From Spirochaetaceae bacterium (lineage in GTDB: Bacteria > Spirochaetota > Spirochaetia > WTKD01), in the NCBI GenBank assembly GCA_011524535.1, contig WTKD01000014.1:122038-186037 (forward strand): 64,000 nt of DNA. The letters run 5' to 3'. Both the position numbers and the translations under genes were made by a program. This document shows, in pieces, positions 53,737-63,842 of this stretch (positions are counted from its first letter, which is position 1; the number at the start of each line of letters is the position of its first letter). The notes under the pieces were generated by a model. It worked only from the letters and a program-made list of their open reading frames with translations, did no database searches and had not been told where the DNA came from.

Positions 53737-54240
53737 GTCCTTGGTCACAACACTTCCAGATCCAACCACAACACCATCACCAATCGTAACACCTGGATTA
53801 ACGGTAACCCCACCCCCAAGCCAAACCGCGTTACCGATGGTTATTGGGAATCCCAACTCCCTGCCCGAATTTCTTGTTTTTGCGTCGAGCGGATGGGTCG
53901 CTGAAAGAAGTTGAACATTCGGAGCGATCATAACATCATCCCCTATTTCAACTCGACCTACATCGAGAACCGTAAAATTAAAATTGGCAAAGAAATTCTT
54001 CCCAAGATAGATATTGCATCCATAATCACAATAAAAAGGCCCTTGTATCCACGCCTTGTCGTCTGCAATTCCCCCCAACAGAAGTCTCAGCAGCTCTATC
54101 CTCTCTTGTTGATCTGCACTAGCAACATTGAAAGCATCCATGTATTTCTTTTTTCTTTCTCGTAATTGAACAAGTTCAGGATCGCTGGGAGCGTATAACT
54201 CTCCAGAAAGCATTTTTTCACGTTCGGTTTTTTGATGCAT
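53674..54240 (-). CDS. Maltose/galactoside O-acetyltransferase-like protein
   Basis: Left-handed beta-helix acetyltransferase of the LacA/Maa group that acetylates the 6-OH of sugars with acetyl-CoA. MLSGELYAPSDPELV is the standard N-terminus, PFYCDYGCNIYLGKNFFANFN and VLDVGRVEIGDDVMIAPNV are hexapeptide repeats, and the catalytic His is in LLSATHPLDAKTRN. VGNPCRVIKHI ends the protein. 188 residues from the ATG at 54240, which overlaps the galE stop by 23 bases; a longer frame from 54285 adds nothing conserved. Coupled to galE. Confidence 0.92.
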   Translation of the reverse strand: MHQKTEREKMLSGELYAPSDPELVQLRERKKKYMDAFNVASADQQERIELLRLLLGGIADDKAWIQGPFYCDYGCNIYLGKNFFANFNFTVLDVGRVEIGDDVMIAPNVQLLSATHPLDAKTRNSGRELGFPITIGNAVWLGGGVTVNPGVTIGDGVVVGSGSVVTKDLPPNVVAVGNPCRVIKHIEQ

Positions 54241-55240
54241 AGTACGCACTCTCCAATTCTTTGTATATTTCCCAAGTAGTTTCAATCATATCCCTGATGT
54301 CCGTATGTTTCGGTGTCCATCCGAGGATTTCCATCGCCTGCTGGGAAGATGCGATCAACGTTGCGGGGTCCCCCGGTCTTCTGACGACTTCCTTTGTCGG
54401 AATCTTTCTTCCTGTTATTTCTCTACTGGCTTTTATGATTTCGTATACACTGGCGCCTTTCTCGCTTCCAAGATTGAGGGAATGCGTGCAGGCTTTCTCG
54501 GAACAGGTAAGTGCATATTTCATTGCTAGCAAATGAGCGTTAGCAAGATCACTCACATGAACATAATCACGAACCCCTGTCCCATCTTCGGTGTCAAAAT
54601 CGACTCCAAAAACGTCTATATGGTCACGAACACCGATTGCACACTCCATAACCCGCGGTAATAGATTGTTCGGGTTACTCTCTATTCCTCGAATTTCACC
54701 GGCATGATCATAGCCGACCGCGTTGAAATACCGCAGGCTTATACTGGAAATACCGACCAATTTTCCATACCAAGAAATCATTTCTTCGCTACACTTCTTC
54801 GTATATCCATAATAGTTATCGGGATTTAGGGGATGATCTTCATCAATCGGTAAATAATCGGGTGTTCCATACACCGCCGCAGAAGAAGAATATATGAAAT
54901 GTTTACATCCATACCGATACATGCTGGCTAGAACATTATGTGTGCCTATTACGTTTGCCTCGGTATACACCAATGGGATATTCATCGATTCTCCAACCGC
55001 CTTACGTGCCGCAAGGTGTACTACACCCGCCACTTTCTGTGTCCCAAAAAAACGATCGAGGGAGCTCGGCACAAGGATATCACAATGATGAAATATTGTT
55101 CCCGAGAGAACATTCCCCTTAGCACCAGCACTCAGATTATCAAGGATATGGACCTCAAAACCATCATCGCGAAAGGCCTTTGCCACATGGCTGCCTATGT
55201 ATCCGGCACCACCAACAATAGCCACAGACTGTAAAATCAT
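54218..55240 (-). CDS. galE: UDP-glucose 4-epimerase
   Basis: Extended SDR that interconverts UDP-glucose and UDP-galactose with bound NAD. NAD motif VGGAGYIGSHVAKAF at the start, HLAARKAVGES, the SSSAAVYG block, catalytic YxxxK in YYGYTKKCSEE, and YFNAVGYD (the A-x-G-A region). Substrate loop NNLLPRVMECAIG and RDYVHVSDLANAH are conserved. 340 residues from the ATG at 55240, two codons inside a TTG start at 55246. Divergent to pfk by 73 bp. Confidence 0.95.
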   Translation of the reverse strand: MILQSVAIVGGAGYIGSHVAKAFRDDGFEVHILDNLSAGAKGNVLSGTIFHHCDILVPSSLDRFFGTQKVAGVVHLAARKAVGESMNIPLVYTEANVIGTHNVLASMYRYGCKHFIYSSSAAVYGTPDYLPIDEDHPLNPDNYYGYTKKCSEEMISWYGKLVGISSISLRYFNAVGYDHAGEIRGIESNPNNLLPRVMECAIGVRDHIDVFGVDFDTEDGTGVRDYVHVSDLANAHLLAMKYALTCSEKACTHSLNLGSEKGASVYEIIKASREITGRKIPTKEVVRRPGDPATLIASSQQAMEILGWTPKHTDIRDMIETTWEIYKELESAYYASKNRT

Positions 55241-55313
55241 ACTCAACTATACTATGACGTGCACGTCCAAAACAATGCTTGTTAACACGATTCATGCGGT
55301 TTACACTTGTGAT

Positions 55314-56621
55314 ATGAATGAAGAGTTTACAATTCCTGTTCTTGGAGAGGGAAAAATCCCTTCTCCTCTGAAGTACTCAACAGGAAAAAGCGATGTTCAT
55401 TTCGTCAACGACGACCATCGGGTTGTTTTTGATGTTCTCTACGACAAAAATCGCGATCCACAGCGCACCGATCTCCTAGAATATGCCGGTCCTCGTAACA
55501 AAATTTATTTCCTACCTAGACATGTTCATGCAGGAATACTCACCTGTGGCGGACTCTGTCCAGGACTCAATGATGTCATTCGTGCCATAACTCGCTCTCT
55601 TTGGAGAAATTACGAAGTGCGACGTATTTCAGGCATCCGATTTGGCTATGCCGGTCTCATTCCAGAAAACAATCTACCAACCATCGATCTCAACCCGGAT
55701 GTGGTTGATGATATCCACCGAATCGGTGGAAGTATTTTGGGATCTTCTCGCGGTGGTGGAGCCCGCACCGAAGATATTGTTGATGCAATAGAGCGACTCA
55801 ATATTAGTATGTTGTTTGTAATTGGCGGTGATGGAACACAGCGAGGAGCTATGAACATCACAAAGGAAATCTTAAAGCGTGGGTTAAAAATTGCAGTCAT
55901 CGGTATTCCGAAAACTATTGATAACGATCTTAGTTATATTGAGAAATCGTTTGGTTTTGAAACCGCGGTAACAGAAGCTTCAAAAACCGTATACGCAGCC
56001 CATGCCGAGGCTCACTCAGCTGAACACGGTATCGGTCTTGTAAAACTCATGGGCAGGCATTCGGGGTTCATCGCCGCGCATACCGCCATCGCAAGTAATG
56101 ATGTGAATTTTGTTCTTATTCCAGAGGTCCCTTTCCAGCTTGAGGGGAAAAATGGATTTCTTGAACATCTTGTCCGCCGCATCAAACGAAGGGGGCATGC
56201 TGTTGTTATAGTGGCCGAAGGAGCTGGACAAAATCTTATGAATCCAACGAACAAAACCGATGAGTCGGGTAATGAACAATTTGCCGATATCGGTGTGTAT
56301 CTCAAGCAGATAATCACACAGTATTTTGAGAATATAGGTATGACTATGCATTTAAAATACCTTGATCCTAGCTATCTCATCCGTGGAGCTGTTGCAGTGC
56401 CCAATGATTCGATGTACTGCGTGCGATTGGCTCACAATGCGGTCCATGCAGCAATGGCAGGAAAAACTGGTGTTTTGGTCAGCTACCTCAACGGTCATTT
56501 TGTGCATATGCCCATGGCTACCGCCGTTTCTAAACGAAACACCATCGATCCCTCTGGTTCTTTGTGGAGGGATGTTATCGAAGCAACCCAGCAACCACCG
56601 AACATGGTCATGCAAAAATAA
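55314..56621 (+). CDS. pfk: ATP-type 6-phosphofructokinase, long spirochaete form
   Basis: 435 residues. LTCGGLCPGLNDVIRAI is the phosphate-binding start; GGDGTQRGA has Gly where PPi-dependent enzymes carry Asp, pointing to ATP use, while PKTIDND has the Lys shared with PPi and group III enzymes. FGFETAVTEASKTVYAAHAEA and KLMGRHSGFIAAH are the fructose-6-phosphate-binding segments. An N-terminal extension of about 70 residues precedes the domain, as in the Treponema and Borrelia proteins I know. The ATG at 55314 begins the conserved N-terminus; the frame is open upstream to 55197 without support. Confidence 0.92.
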   Translation: MNEEFTIPVLGEGKIPSPLKYSTGKSDVHFVNDDHRVVFDVLYDKNRDPQRTDLLEYAGPRNKIYFLPRHVHAGILTCGGLCPGLNDVIRAITRSLWRNYEVRRISGIRFGYAGLIPENNLPTIDLNPDVVDDIHRIGGSILGSSRGGGARTEDIVDAIERLNISMLFVIGGDGTQRGAMNITKEILKRGLKIAVIGIPKTIDNDLSYIEKSFGFETAVTEASKTVYAAHAEAHSAEHGIGLVKLMGRHSGFIAAHTAIASNDVNFVLIPEVPFQLEGKNGFLEHLVRRIKRRGHAVVIVAEGAGQNLMNPTNKTDESGNEQFADIGVYLKQIITQYFENIGMTMHLKYLDPSYLIRGAVAVPNDSMYCVRLAHNAVHAAMAGKTGVLVSYLNGHFVHMPMATAVSKRNTIDPSGSLWRDVIEATQQPPNMVMQK

Positions 56622-57034
56622 TCTGATTTTAGAGTCCCCCTTTGAATAATAATAATAACCTTATTCGATAGTCGCATATGGCATTTTCCAGGGTACACTC
56701 AAGAGATCATCGAGAGAAACTAGAATACGTATCTTTAAAAGATAGGCGAGTACGCGATATGAATTCTTTACGCATATTGAGAAAGAGTTGAAGATGTATC
56801 GTCTTTCCCAGCTAATACTGTGCCTATAAGACCTCTACGGGGAAAACAGGATGTTCAGAGATACGAGGAGCACAAAACTAATTATATAGTCTGTCTGTTT
56901 TTCAAAGTAAAATATACTTTATTAAAAATAGTATTTAATATAATATAATTATTAGAGTATTCATTTGTTATGCGCTTCACTGAATATACATAACAAATCG
57001 TATTTCTATGTACAGATACTCAAGAGAATATGAG
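56622..57034. other. 413-bp spacer upstream of the second lipoprotein block
   Basis: No supported gene. Becomes very AT-rich from 56900. TTTATT (56918-56923) and TAATAT (56941-56946), 17 bp apart, are a weak version of the promoter type found before other lipoproteins. Confidence 0.4.
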
Positions 57035-58672
57035 ATGAAACAACTATCTTTGTGTATAATCATTTGTCTTGTCTTTCTTCTTTCTTGTGATTTTGGCTCA
57101 CCAGGAAACAAGACATCGGTGGTCGATTCTTTAGGAGACTCTGTGCGACCTTCAAATCCCTCTCTCTCAGCGATCAGTTCGGTTGATCTATGGAACATTG
57201 CACAAACGGAACAACTCAAAACCGATGGCGACGACCAAACTATTATTGTAATCGAAACCTGGCGCGATTTGGAATATGTCAGCAGGAATGCACCGAAGAA
57301 TACAGAACTCCTGAACTATACCTACAAAATGACCAATGATATAGTTTTTCCCGAATTCGATGTCGAACATTCAAGCGAATATAAAGAATTATACGTAAAG
57401 GAAGCTGGATTTATGCCCATCGGAACGAAAGACTTGCCTTTCACCGGAACGCTCGATGGCAATGGTTTCGCTATTATCAATCTTTATATCAATAGACCTA
57501 GCGATGATTATATTGGTCTTTTTGGTTCTGTAGACGGCGCCATCCTCAAAAATATACATATGAATGATGTGGATGTACGCGGAAGAAGTTATATAGGAGC
57601 CTTGGTCGGAAAAATTCACGGAACAGAAACGATAATCACAAATTCTCATATACAGGGAATGATAGAGGCCGAGGAAGGATATGTTGGGGGATTGGTCGGA
57701 TTTATTGCCGGTTCAAACAATCTCATCTCAAATAGTAGGGTTAGAGGTTTTGTCACAGGGGAATCAAATTCTACCGGGGGTCTGGTTGGTCGTATAGGAG
57801 GCAAAAACAATTCTGTTGCCAACAGCCAAACAACCAATTCTGTGTCTGGAACAAAAGACGTTGGCGGCCTCGTTGGAAGCCTCGAGGCTGAACATAACCC
57901 AATTATGAACATCTCTACCCATGGAACTGTGATAGGAGACGTCGCTGTTGGGGGATGTATTGGATCGGTTCGTGGAACCAAACACAAATTCTTCAATATT
58001 CATGCAGAAGGTCATGTGATTGGAACAAAAGACATGATCGGGGGGCTCATCGGATCTATACTGGGTGAAAAACTTTCAATTATTAAGGGACGAGCTCATG
58101 GCAATGTATCGGGCACCAACAATGTAGGTGGTTTGATTGGGTATATGAACAATGACAACAGCGTAGTGTCAAAAAATTATGCTGACGGAGATGTCAGTGG
58201 AAATGATCATGTTGGTGGGCTCATTGGCAACATAAGTATTGGTGATGGTATTTCTATTACCAATAATTATGCCGTTAATACCGTTTCGGCTATCGACGGT
58301 CCGGTTGGTGGACTGGTCGGGCGTCTTTCTGGAAAAAACGTCACCATCGCTCAAAGTTATGCAAATTCCGCCGTATCTGGAGAAAATGTTACACCCACAA
58401 ACATAGGAGGCTTCATCGGAGAGGTTTCAAACGCACTCTATACGTTCACAGAAAATTATTGGAATAAAGATATTCAAAGCATCGATGAATTATCTGGAAT
58501 TGGAACCTTACCAAATTCATATGGGGTAATACCATTGATTTCAGAAATTCCAAGTTCAGAAGAATCTGATCTAGGGGTATTACAACTTACGCCTGAGCGA
58601 TTTTCCCATTGGAATTCAGGAATTTGGACAATTTCTAGACAAGATGCAATCTGGCCCACGCTATTGTGGTAG
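57035..58672 (+). CDS. GLUG-repeat lipoprotein
   Basis: 545 residues; signal peptide from the ATG at 57035 with lipobox FLLSC (Cys18). Shared module: VDLWNIAQTEQL, VIETWRDLEYVSRN, GFMPIGTKDLPFTGTLDG, YIGLFGSV. About nine or ten GLUG units follow, including GYVGGLVGFI, STGGLVGRIG, KDVGGLVGSL, VAVGGCIGSV, NNVGGLIGYM and GPVGGLVGRL, with inserts such as S-Q-T-T-N-S-V-S-G. C-terminal module: NYWNKDIQSI, RFSHWNSGIWTISRQ and W-P-T-L-L-W. The region upstream is AT-rich; no terminator hairpin was found after the stop. Confidence 0.85.
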   Translation: MKQLSLCIIICLVFLLSCDFGSPGNKTSVVDSLGDSVRPSNPSLSAISSVDLWNIAQTEQLKTDGDDQTIIVIETWRDLEYVSRNAPKNTELLNYTYKMTNDIVFPEFDVEHSSEYKELYVKEAGFMPIGTKDLPFTGTLDGNGFAIINLYINRPSDDYIGLFGSVDGAILKNIHMNDVDVRGRSYIGALVGKIHGTETIITNSHIQGMIEAEEGYVGGLVGFIAGSNNLISNSRVRGFVTGESNSTGGLVGRIGGKNNSVANSQTTNSVSGTKDVGGLVGSLEAEHNPIMNISTHGTVIGDVAVGGCIGSVRGTKHKFFNIHAEGHVIGTKDMIGGLIGSILGEKLSIIKGRAHGNVSGTNNVGGLIGYMNNDNSVVSKNYADGDVSGNDHVGGLIGNISIGDGISITNNYAVNTVSAIDGPVGGLVGRLSGKNVTIAQSYANSAVSGENVTPTNIGGFIGEVSNALYTFTENYWNKDIQSIDELSGIGTLPNSYGVIPLISEIPSSEESDLGVLQLTPERFSHWNSGIWTISRQDAIWPTLLW

Positions 58673-59093
58673 GAAAGAAAATGCATCCATGTAGACCAGA
58701 AATGTATTTTTTGAAGGAACTTATCTCAAGTTCGTAGTAGAATAATCATTCTGAATGGATTCTGCGCATCAATCAATTAGTAATTACCTAAAAAAGAAAA
58801 CTAATAGAGCGATTTTTTTGCTTCAAAACACTGTACGCCGCCAGTCATTAGCCTTCGCTATAACAACCATTCAGACTATATCCTTAACAACCATCCAGAT
58901 TACATCATTTTTTGTACTCAATTTTCATAGAATCATTGGTGTATCTTTATTTCTAATCTCAATCAGTCATCATAAATAACACAGTAGAGTATCAATATTA
59001 TTTCGCAAAAATATACGTGCTATGTTCCTTTCTGGGAAAGGGTTGTTTGTCTCAAGCGAGAACATATGCTCTTTTCCCAAACGGAGGAAGAAA
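58673..59093. other. 421-bp spacer with a short direct repeat
   Basis: No convincing gene; a 74-codon frame (58755-58979) has no ribosome-binding site. Two near-copies of a 24-base sequence, acaaccattcagactatatc and acaaccatccagattacatc, sit next to each other at about 58862-58908. Confidence 0.35.
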
Positions 59094-59800
59094 ATGAAAA
59101 AGGTAACTGTATGTCTATCTATGGCAGTATTTATGTTTAGTACATGTGGAAGAATCGGGTTACTTAGTGATTCGAATGAAGAAACGTTCGTAACAAGAAA
59201 TCTCTTGGAAATGGTAAATCTTTGGAAGATTGCCGAAGTAGAAGTCTTTAGTGAAGAAAGTGGGGCATACATGGCGCGATCTTGCATTTCTCAGTGTAAA
59301 TTTTGGCACCGATACCGCTCCTCGCGATGGGTGTTATAAATTAGCCAATGATATTGTTTTTTCCAACCGTAATAATATTCCTACCACAGTACAGAAGATA
59401 TGTACGTGAAGAATACTGGATTTACCCCGATCGAGAACCAGAAATAATCAATTCCAAGGGATTTCTGAGGTCTCTGACGATAAAGGTAATATTTTTAGCA
59501 TCAGTAATCTTGTAATCAATGGAGGGAATCAAGATCCCATAGGATTTTTTGGTCTAGTAGAAGATGTAAATTTCACAGATGTACATCTCAAGAACCTAAC
59601 CGTAAAAGGCTCAGCAAGGGTTGGTGGATTGATTGGTTCCACAGATAGTATTCCGCCTTACTATCAGCAACAGTGGTTCCACTGGTGTGATCTCAGATCA
59701 GGATGATGATATCGATCATATGTCGATCGGATGTATTCGTGCAAATCCCTCAGAATGGTGATGTAAAAATCGACAGGGTGGTACAAGCCAAACGTCCGTG
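59094..59800 (+). pseudogene. GLUG-repeat lipoprotein, truncated and frameshifted
   Basis: GGAGG before an ATG at 59094 and a lipoprotein signal (FSTC) start the copy. After VNLWKIAEVEVFSEESGAY the frame is lost at about 59290-59300; the family reading continues as FGTDTAPRDGCYKLANDIVF, breaks again near 59430 after TGFTPIEN, then shows ISNLVINGG, DPIGFFGLVED and a single GLUG unit ARVGGLIGS before ending. No C-terminal module. At least three lesions. Confidence 0.78.
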
Positions 59801-59868
59801 CCGTATTATTATATGTGCATTTTTGAGCTTAAAAATAGAAAATAAATTTAGATTATAAATTTTTAATA

Positions 59869-59897
59869 TTTACATATATTTAAATTAGTATTATATT
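59869..59897 (+). promoter_or_regulatory. Lipoprotein promoter, shared type
   Basis: TTTACA (59869-59874), 17 bp, TATATT (59892-59897), 90 bp before the ATG at 59987. Confidence 0.65.
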
Positions 59898-59986
59898 TAT
59901 ACATACAAATGTATGTCATTTGTATGACAAAGAGTGAGTTCCATGAAGATTCTGCGGTGCTCACAAGAATAAATAGGAGTAATAAT

Positions 59987-61633
59987 ATGAATAAATATGT
60001 TATTAATGTGATCATTGTTGTATTCCTTTTTGCCGCTTGCGAAGCTGGTTCAAATGGAGTAAGCCTCGATGGTACTACAGACCCTACCCCGGCAGCGGTT
60101 GATCCCTGGAGCATCGAAGCAACAACCGCGCTAACTACGGTGACAATGAACGGAGAATCCATATATCTCATAGAAACTTGGCGTGATTTTGAGTATATCA
60201 GTAATAATTTTGAAACAAGCCCCGATCTTTTAACCTTCAGCTATTATATAACCAATAATATCACGTTTCCTGATCTGACTAGTACGCCAAGCGATAGAGA
60301 AAATGAACCATATGTTATCAATGATGGCCTTACTCCTATCGGCACCGAAAACAACCCATTCACGGGGCATATCAATGGAATGTATGAAGGCAACGATTCT
60401 ACCATTAGCAATCTTGTGATCAATGAGATCAATCAGGATAATGTTGGCCTTTTTGGTACTGTAGGAGACTCGGATACATTTACCACGTTCAAAAATATTC
60501 GTCTTGAAGACATTAACATAAACGGTAATCGATACGTAGGTGGATTAATCGGTCGTGTGAGCGGTGCAAATATCGAAATAGATAATTCGCATGTGACGGG
60601 TGCTATATTTGGAAATTCAGGACAAGTCGGCGGTTTAATCGGGGGAATCTCTTATTCCGGAAACACTGTTCTCGAAACACCAACTACTGTAACTAATAGC
60701 TCGGCACATGGGACCGTGTCTGGGGTAAATAATTATGTTGGAGGATTAATCGGAATACTGGCCTTCAATGAAAATGTAACTATTGAAAACAACCATACTA
60801 CCAATGTAGTGACCGGACTGAAAGATTCGGTTGGGGGGTTAATTGGATTTATATTTACTGGTGAGAGTACTATCAGAAACAGTTATGCAACCGGTAATGT
60901 CACCGGAAAGGGATTCTCGGGTGGATTCATCGGAAATATTTCTTCAACCGCTGAAAACACCTACGTTGAAAATAGTTATGCTACCGGTGATGTCACCGGA
61001 ACTCAAGATAAAATTGGCGGACTGATTGGAAATATCAGCGGTAGGAATAATAGCATTATTGATAGTTATGCGATTGGAGATGTAGAAACGTCTGGAAATA
61101 CTCTGGGTGGATTGGTTGGCAATCTTGAGGGAGAAACAAATCTCATCGACAAGTGTTATTCTACTGGCGACGTATCAGGAAACAGCAACAACACAACCCC
61201 TCAACAGGTTGGTGGGTTCTTAGGAGCGTTAGTCGGAAACAGCAACAACGTCACGAACAATTATTCGGATGGGGCAGTATCCGGAACATCACAGGTCGGA
61301 GGTTTTATTGGCTATTTCGATGGATCAAACAATGTAGTTGCTACCAATTATTCACGTGGTTCTGTCTCAGGAGAATACGATTCTTCGGGTGGATTCATCG
61401 GAAAGTTGATGTTGCCTCAGACAATCACAAGCAATTATTGGAATGCAGATTCGCAAAGTATGAATAACTTGTTCAGCACCGGACAATATCAGAGCAATAA
61501 CAGCGCATCCCCTCTTACAACGGGCCCCCCAAGTGGAAGCGAATTAGCGCTCGAGCCTGCTCGCTTTAACACGTGGAACAGCAACTGGTGGTCAATCCCG
61601 ACCGAACCTGGAATATGGCCAACATTACAATAA
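59987..61633 (+). CDS. GLUG-repeat lipoprotein
   Basis: 548 residues from the ATG at 59987 (AGGAG upstream). Lipobox LFAAC (Cys18). Linker to VDPWSIEATTAL, then YLIETWRDFEYISNNFE, GLTPIGTENNPFTGHI and NVGLFGTVG. About ten GLUG units, many with the classical N-S-Y-A-T-G-x-V-x-G insert, for example FSGGFIGNI, DKIGGLIGNI, TLGGLVGNL and SQVGGFIGYF. The C-terminus has NYWNADSQSM, RFNTWNSNWWSIPTEPG and W-P-T-L-Q. A terminator follows. It is the longest intact copy in the window and has the most regular repeats. Confidence 0.86.
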   Translation: MNKYVINVIIVVFLFAACEAGSNGVSLDGTTDPTPAAVDPWSIEATTALTTVTMNGESIYLIETWRDFEYISNNFETSPDLLTFSYYITNNITFPDLTSTPSDRENEPYVINDGLTPIGTENNPFTGHINGMYEGNDSTISNLVINEINQDNVGLFGTVGDSDTFTTFKNIRLEDININGNRYVGGLIGRVSGANIEIDNSHVTGAIFGNSGQVGGLIGGISYSGNTVLETPTTVTNSSAHGTVSGVNNYVGGLIGILAFNENVTIENNHTTNVVTGLKDSVGGLIGFIFTGESTIRNSYATGNVTGKGFSGGFIGNISSTAENTYVENSYATGDVTGTQDKIGGLIGNISGRNNSIIDSYAIGDVETSGNTLGGLVGNLEGETNLIDKCYSTGDVSGNSNNTTPQQVGGFLGALVGNSNNVTNNYSDGAVSGTSQVGGFIGYFDGSNNVVATNYSRGSVSGEYDSSGGFIGKLMLPQTITSNYWNADSQSMNNLFSTGQYQSNNSASPLTTGPPSGSELALEPARFNTWNSNWWSIPTEPGIWPTLQ

Positions 61634-61647
61634 CAATATGGTATATC

Positions 61648-61677
61648 AAAGATCGGATCATTGATTCGGTCTTTTTA
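61648..61677 (+). terminator. Rho-independent terminator
   Basis: AAAGATCG and CGGTCTTT form an 8-bp stem (one T-G) followed by a T-rich tract, 14 bases after the lipoprotein stop. Confidence 0.75.
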
Positions 61678-62020
61678 TTCTCAATACTGTGATCTAAAAT
61701 ATTCTTTTTTACACACATATGATAAAGACTATTATCTATACAGAGAACAGGCATTCTTCATGACATAAGATTATCTGCATCCAATGATGATTCCTCACCA
61801 CGAATGAAGATGATCAAGACGGTGATATTGAAAATAATCCACTGAGTGAATATGTGCGTCCTTGACTTGGTGGTAATCGTTAGGGTGTATTCATACATAT
61901 ACGTCCAGATACAACCCCAGATTTGAATACCAGATCAGCAAAAAATGACGCTTTGTCTTCTGTGTTGCCGGATTCCCTAGTAAGATAGATTATTCATCTG
62001 TCTTACATAATTATTATATG
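61678..62020. other. Spacer, possible lipoprotein remnant
   Basis: No intact gene. A short stretch near 61809-61866 reads DDQDGDIENNPLSEYVRP, loosely like the N-x-x-N-E-P-Y-V-x-N-G segment of the lipoprotein family, so part of another eroded copy may lie here. Weak evidence. Confidence 0.25.
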
Positions 62021-62049
62021 TTTACATTATAATTTACATACGTTATACT
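62021..62049 (+). promoter_or_regulatory. Lipoprotein promoter, shared type
   Basis: TTTACA (62021-62026), 17 bp, TATACT (62044-62049), 76 bp before the ATG at 62125. The leader resembles that of the copy at 63843: a GTGTG/CGCACAC-type hairpin, then AAGGAGTT before the start. Confidence 0.7.
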
Positions 62050-62124
62050 TTTTTTAGTGGATGTCTCTCATCTACTTTATTTTAGTGTGGACATACTCTC
62101 CGCACACTATACAAGGAGTTCTTT

Positions 62125-63507
62125 ATGAAACAACTATTCATTGGCGCAATACTTTGTGTTTTTGTATGTACTGCCTGCGATACAGGCTCTACAGGCTCTA
62201 TCCCTATCGACGGTATAAGTAACCCAAATAGTGGGGGAGCACTCGTTGATCCTACAATTGTGCCTACAGTCGATCCCTGGAGCATAGCCCCCACAACCGA
62301 GCTCACCATAGAAACGACAGGTCGAGAATCTGTATACCTCGTAGAAACATGGCGGGATATTGAATATATCAGCTCACATTTTGAAACAAACACCGATCTT
62401 CTCACTTCTACGTATCGTGTAATTAAAAATATCAGATTCCCAGACCTTGAATCTACCGTACCAGAAGATATGCAAAATACCCCGTATGTTATCAACAACG
62501 GTCTTATCCCCATTGGAAATTCTTCCAACCCCTTTACGGGAACTTTTGACGGATCCTATGAAGGATATACATTCACTATTTACGATTTGATGATTAACAA
62601 AGAAAATATAGACAATGTTGGATTTTTTGGTGTTATGGGTTCAAACTCTTCTGTATCAGGATATCTCAAAAACATACAACTAGAAAACATATCGATAGAA
62701 GGAAGTCATCATGTAGGAGGCCTGGTCGGTCATGTCATTGGTTCAAACAATTCAATTGAAAACAGCTATGCATATGGTTCAATCTCAGGGAAAGGATCTT
62801 ATATTGGAGGCCTCATCGGTTATATGAATAGCAACGCAGTAGGTACTATAAGTAACAATCACACCAGTGGTTCTGTAGAAGCATCTCTTAATTATGCCGG
62901 TGGTTTGATTGGAGGAATGGAATCATCTGCAAGTATAACAATCGAAAATAGTTACAGCGATAGCACAGTAACAGCAGTCAATTCTTCTGGGGGCCTTATT
63001 GGAGAGATTAAGGATAGTACCGCCGTTATAGTCTCAAGCAATTATGCAACCGGCAACGTAATTGCTTCTTCTTCTAAGGCTGGTGGTCTCGTTGGTTCTA
63101 TTTCTATGACCTCAGAGAATATTTTCATCGATAACTATGCGACAGGAAATATAACAACACTCGACTCTTCTGGTGGACTCATCGGATTTATCGATACCAC
63201 TGGTGCCTCACTGAAACGTAATTATGCAGCTGGAATTATAAATGGAAATCCTTCTAACTATGGCGGTTTGCTAGGAGAACTCACACCAAATGCAAATCCG
63301 GTTATTCTTAACAACTATTGGAACGATGGTGTTCAAACCCTGTTCAATACATATGGAATTGGGTCTTTAGGGAAGAATGATGGTGCAGTCCCTCTACAAT
63401 CTCCTCAACAGTCCAATTTTGAAACATGGGACTTCGATGGTGAAGATGCTGTATGGGTTTGGAATGAAGGTTCTTGGCCCACACTGTACTGGCAAGAAGA
63501 AAATTAA
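62125..63507 (+). CDS. GLUG-repeat lipoprotein
   Basis: 460 residues. Signal MKQLFIGAILCVFVCTAC with Cys18 as lipid site; linker TGSTGSIPIDGIS to VDPWSIAPTTEL; shared module YLVETWRDIEYISSHFE, GLIPIGNSSNPFTGTFDG and NVGFFGVMG. About seven GLUG units (HHVGGLVGHV, SYIGGLIGYM, NYAGGLIGGM, NSSGGLIGEI, SKAGGLVGSI, DSSGGLIGFI, SNYGGLLGEL). C-terminal module NYWNDGVQTL, FETWDFDGEDAVWVW and W-P-T-L-Y-W. AAGGAG is well placed and a strong terminator follows. Its signal peptide and leader closely match the next copy. Confidence 0.86.
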   Translation: MKQLFIGAILCVFVCTACDTGSTGSIPIDGISNPNSGGALVDPTIVPTVDPWSIAPTTELTIETTGRESVYLVETWRDIEYISSHFETNTDLLTSTYRVIKNIRFPDLESTVPEDMQNTPYVINNGLIPIGNSSNPFTGTFDGSYEGYTFTIYDLMINKENIDNVGFFGVMGSNSSVSGYLKNIQLENISIEGSHHVGGLVGHVIGSNNSIENSYAYGSISGKGSYIGGLIGYMNSNAVGTISNNHTSGSVEASLNYAGGLIGGMESSASITIENSYSDSTVTAVNSSGGLIGEIKDSTAVIVSSNYATGNVIASSSKAGGLVGSISMTSENIFIDNYATGNITTLDSSGGLIGFIDTTGASLKRNYAAGIINGNPSNYGGLLGELTPNANPVILNNYWNDGVQTLFNTYGIGSLGKNDGAVPLQSPQQSNFETWDFDGEDAVWVWNEGSWPTLYWQEEN

Positions 63508-63555
63508 TAACACGTGTTATGTTCTGATCGACGAATAATGCCGATTGCAACACAG

Positions 63556-63583
63556 GCCGGGTCATAGCGATCCGGCTTTTTTT
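63556..63583 (+). terminator. Rho-independent terminator
   Basis: GCCGGGTC and GATCCGGC form an 8-bp stem (one G-T) with a 5-base loop and seven T, about 50 bases after the stop. Confidence 0.88.
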
Positions 63584-63739
63584 ATTGATACATTCGAGTA
63601 CATCATACAAAATGCTTGATCATAACAATAGGTTCGAAAATTTTCAGAATAAGATCACACTCTTTAATGCAAAATTCCAATCTTCTATCTATATACTGCC
63701 TTTTTATGTATATAGTGTATTTCTAATTAATAATATTGT

Positions 63740-63768
63740 TTTACATTAATATTTACATATAGTATACT
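63740..63768 (+). promoter_or_regulatory. Lipoprotein promoter, shared type
   Basis: TTTACA (63740-63745), 17 bp, TATACT (63763-63768), 75 bp before the ATG at 63843. Near-identical layout to the promoter at 62021. Confidence 0.7.
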
Positions 63769-63842
63769 TTTACTTAGCAGATGTGTGTTTCTGCGCAATT
63801 CTGATGTGGATATATTTCCACACACCATATAAGGAGTTTTTT

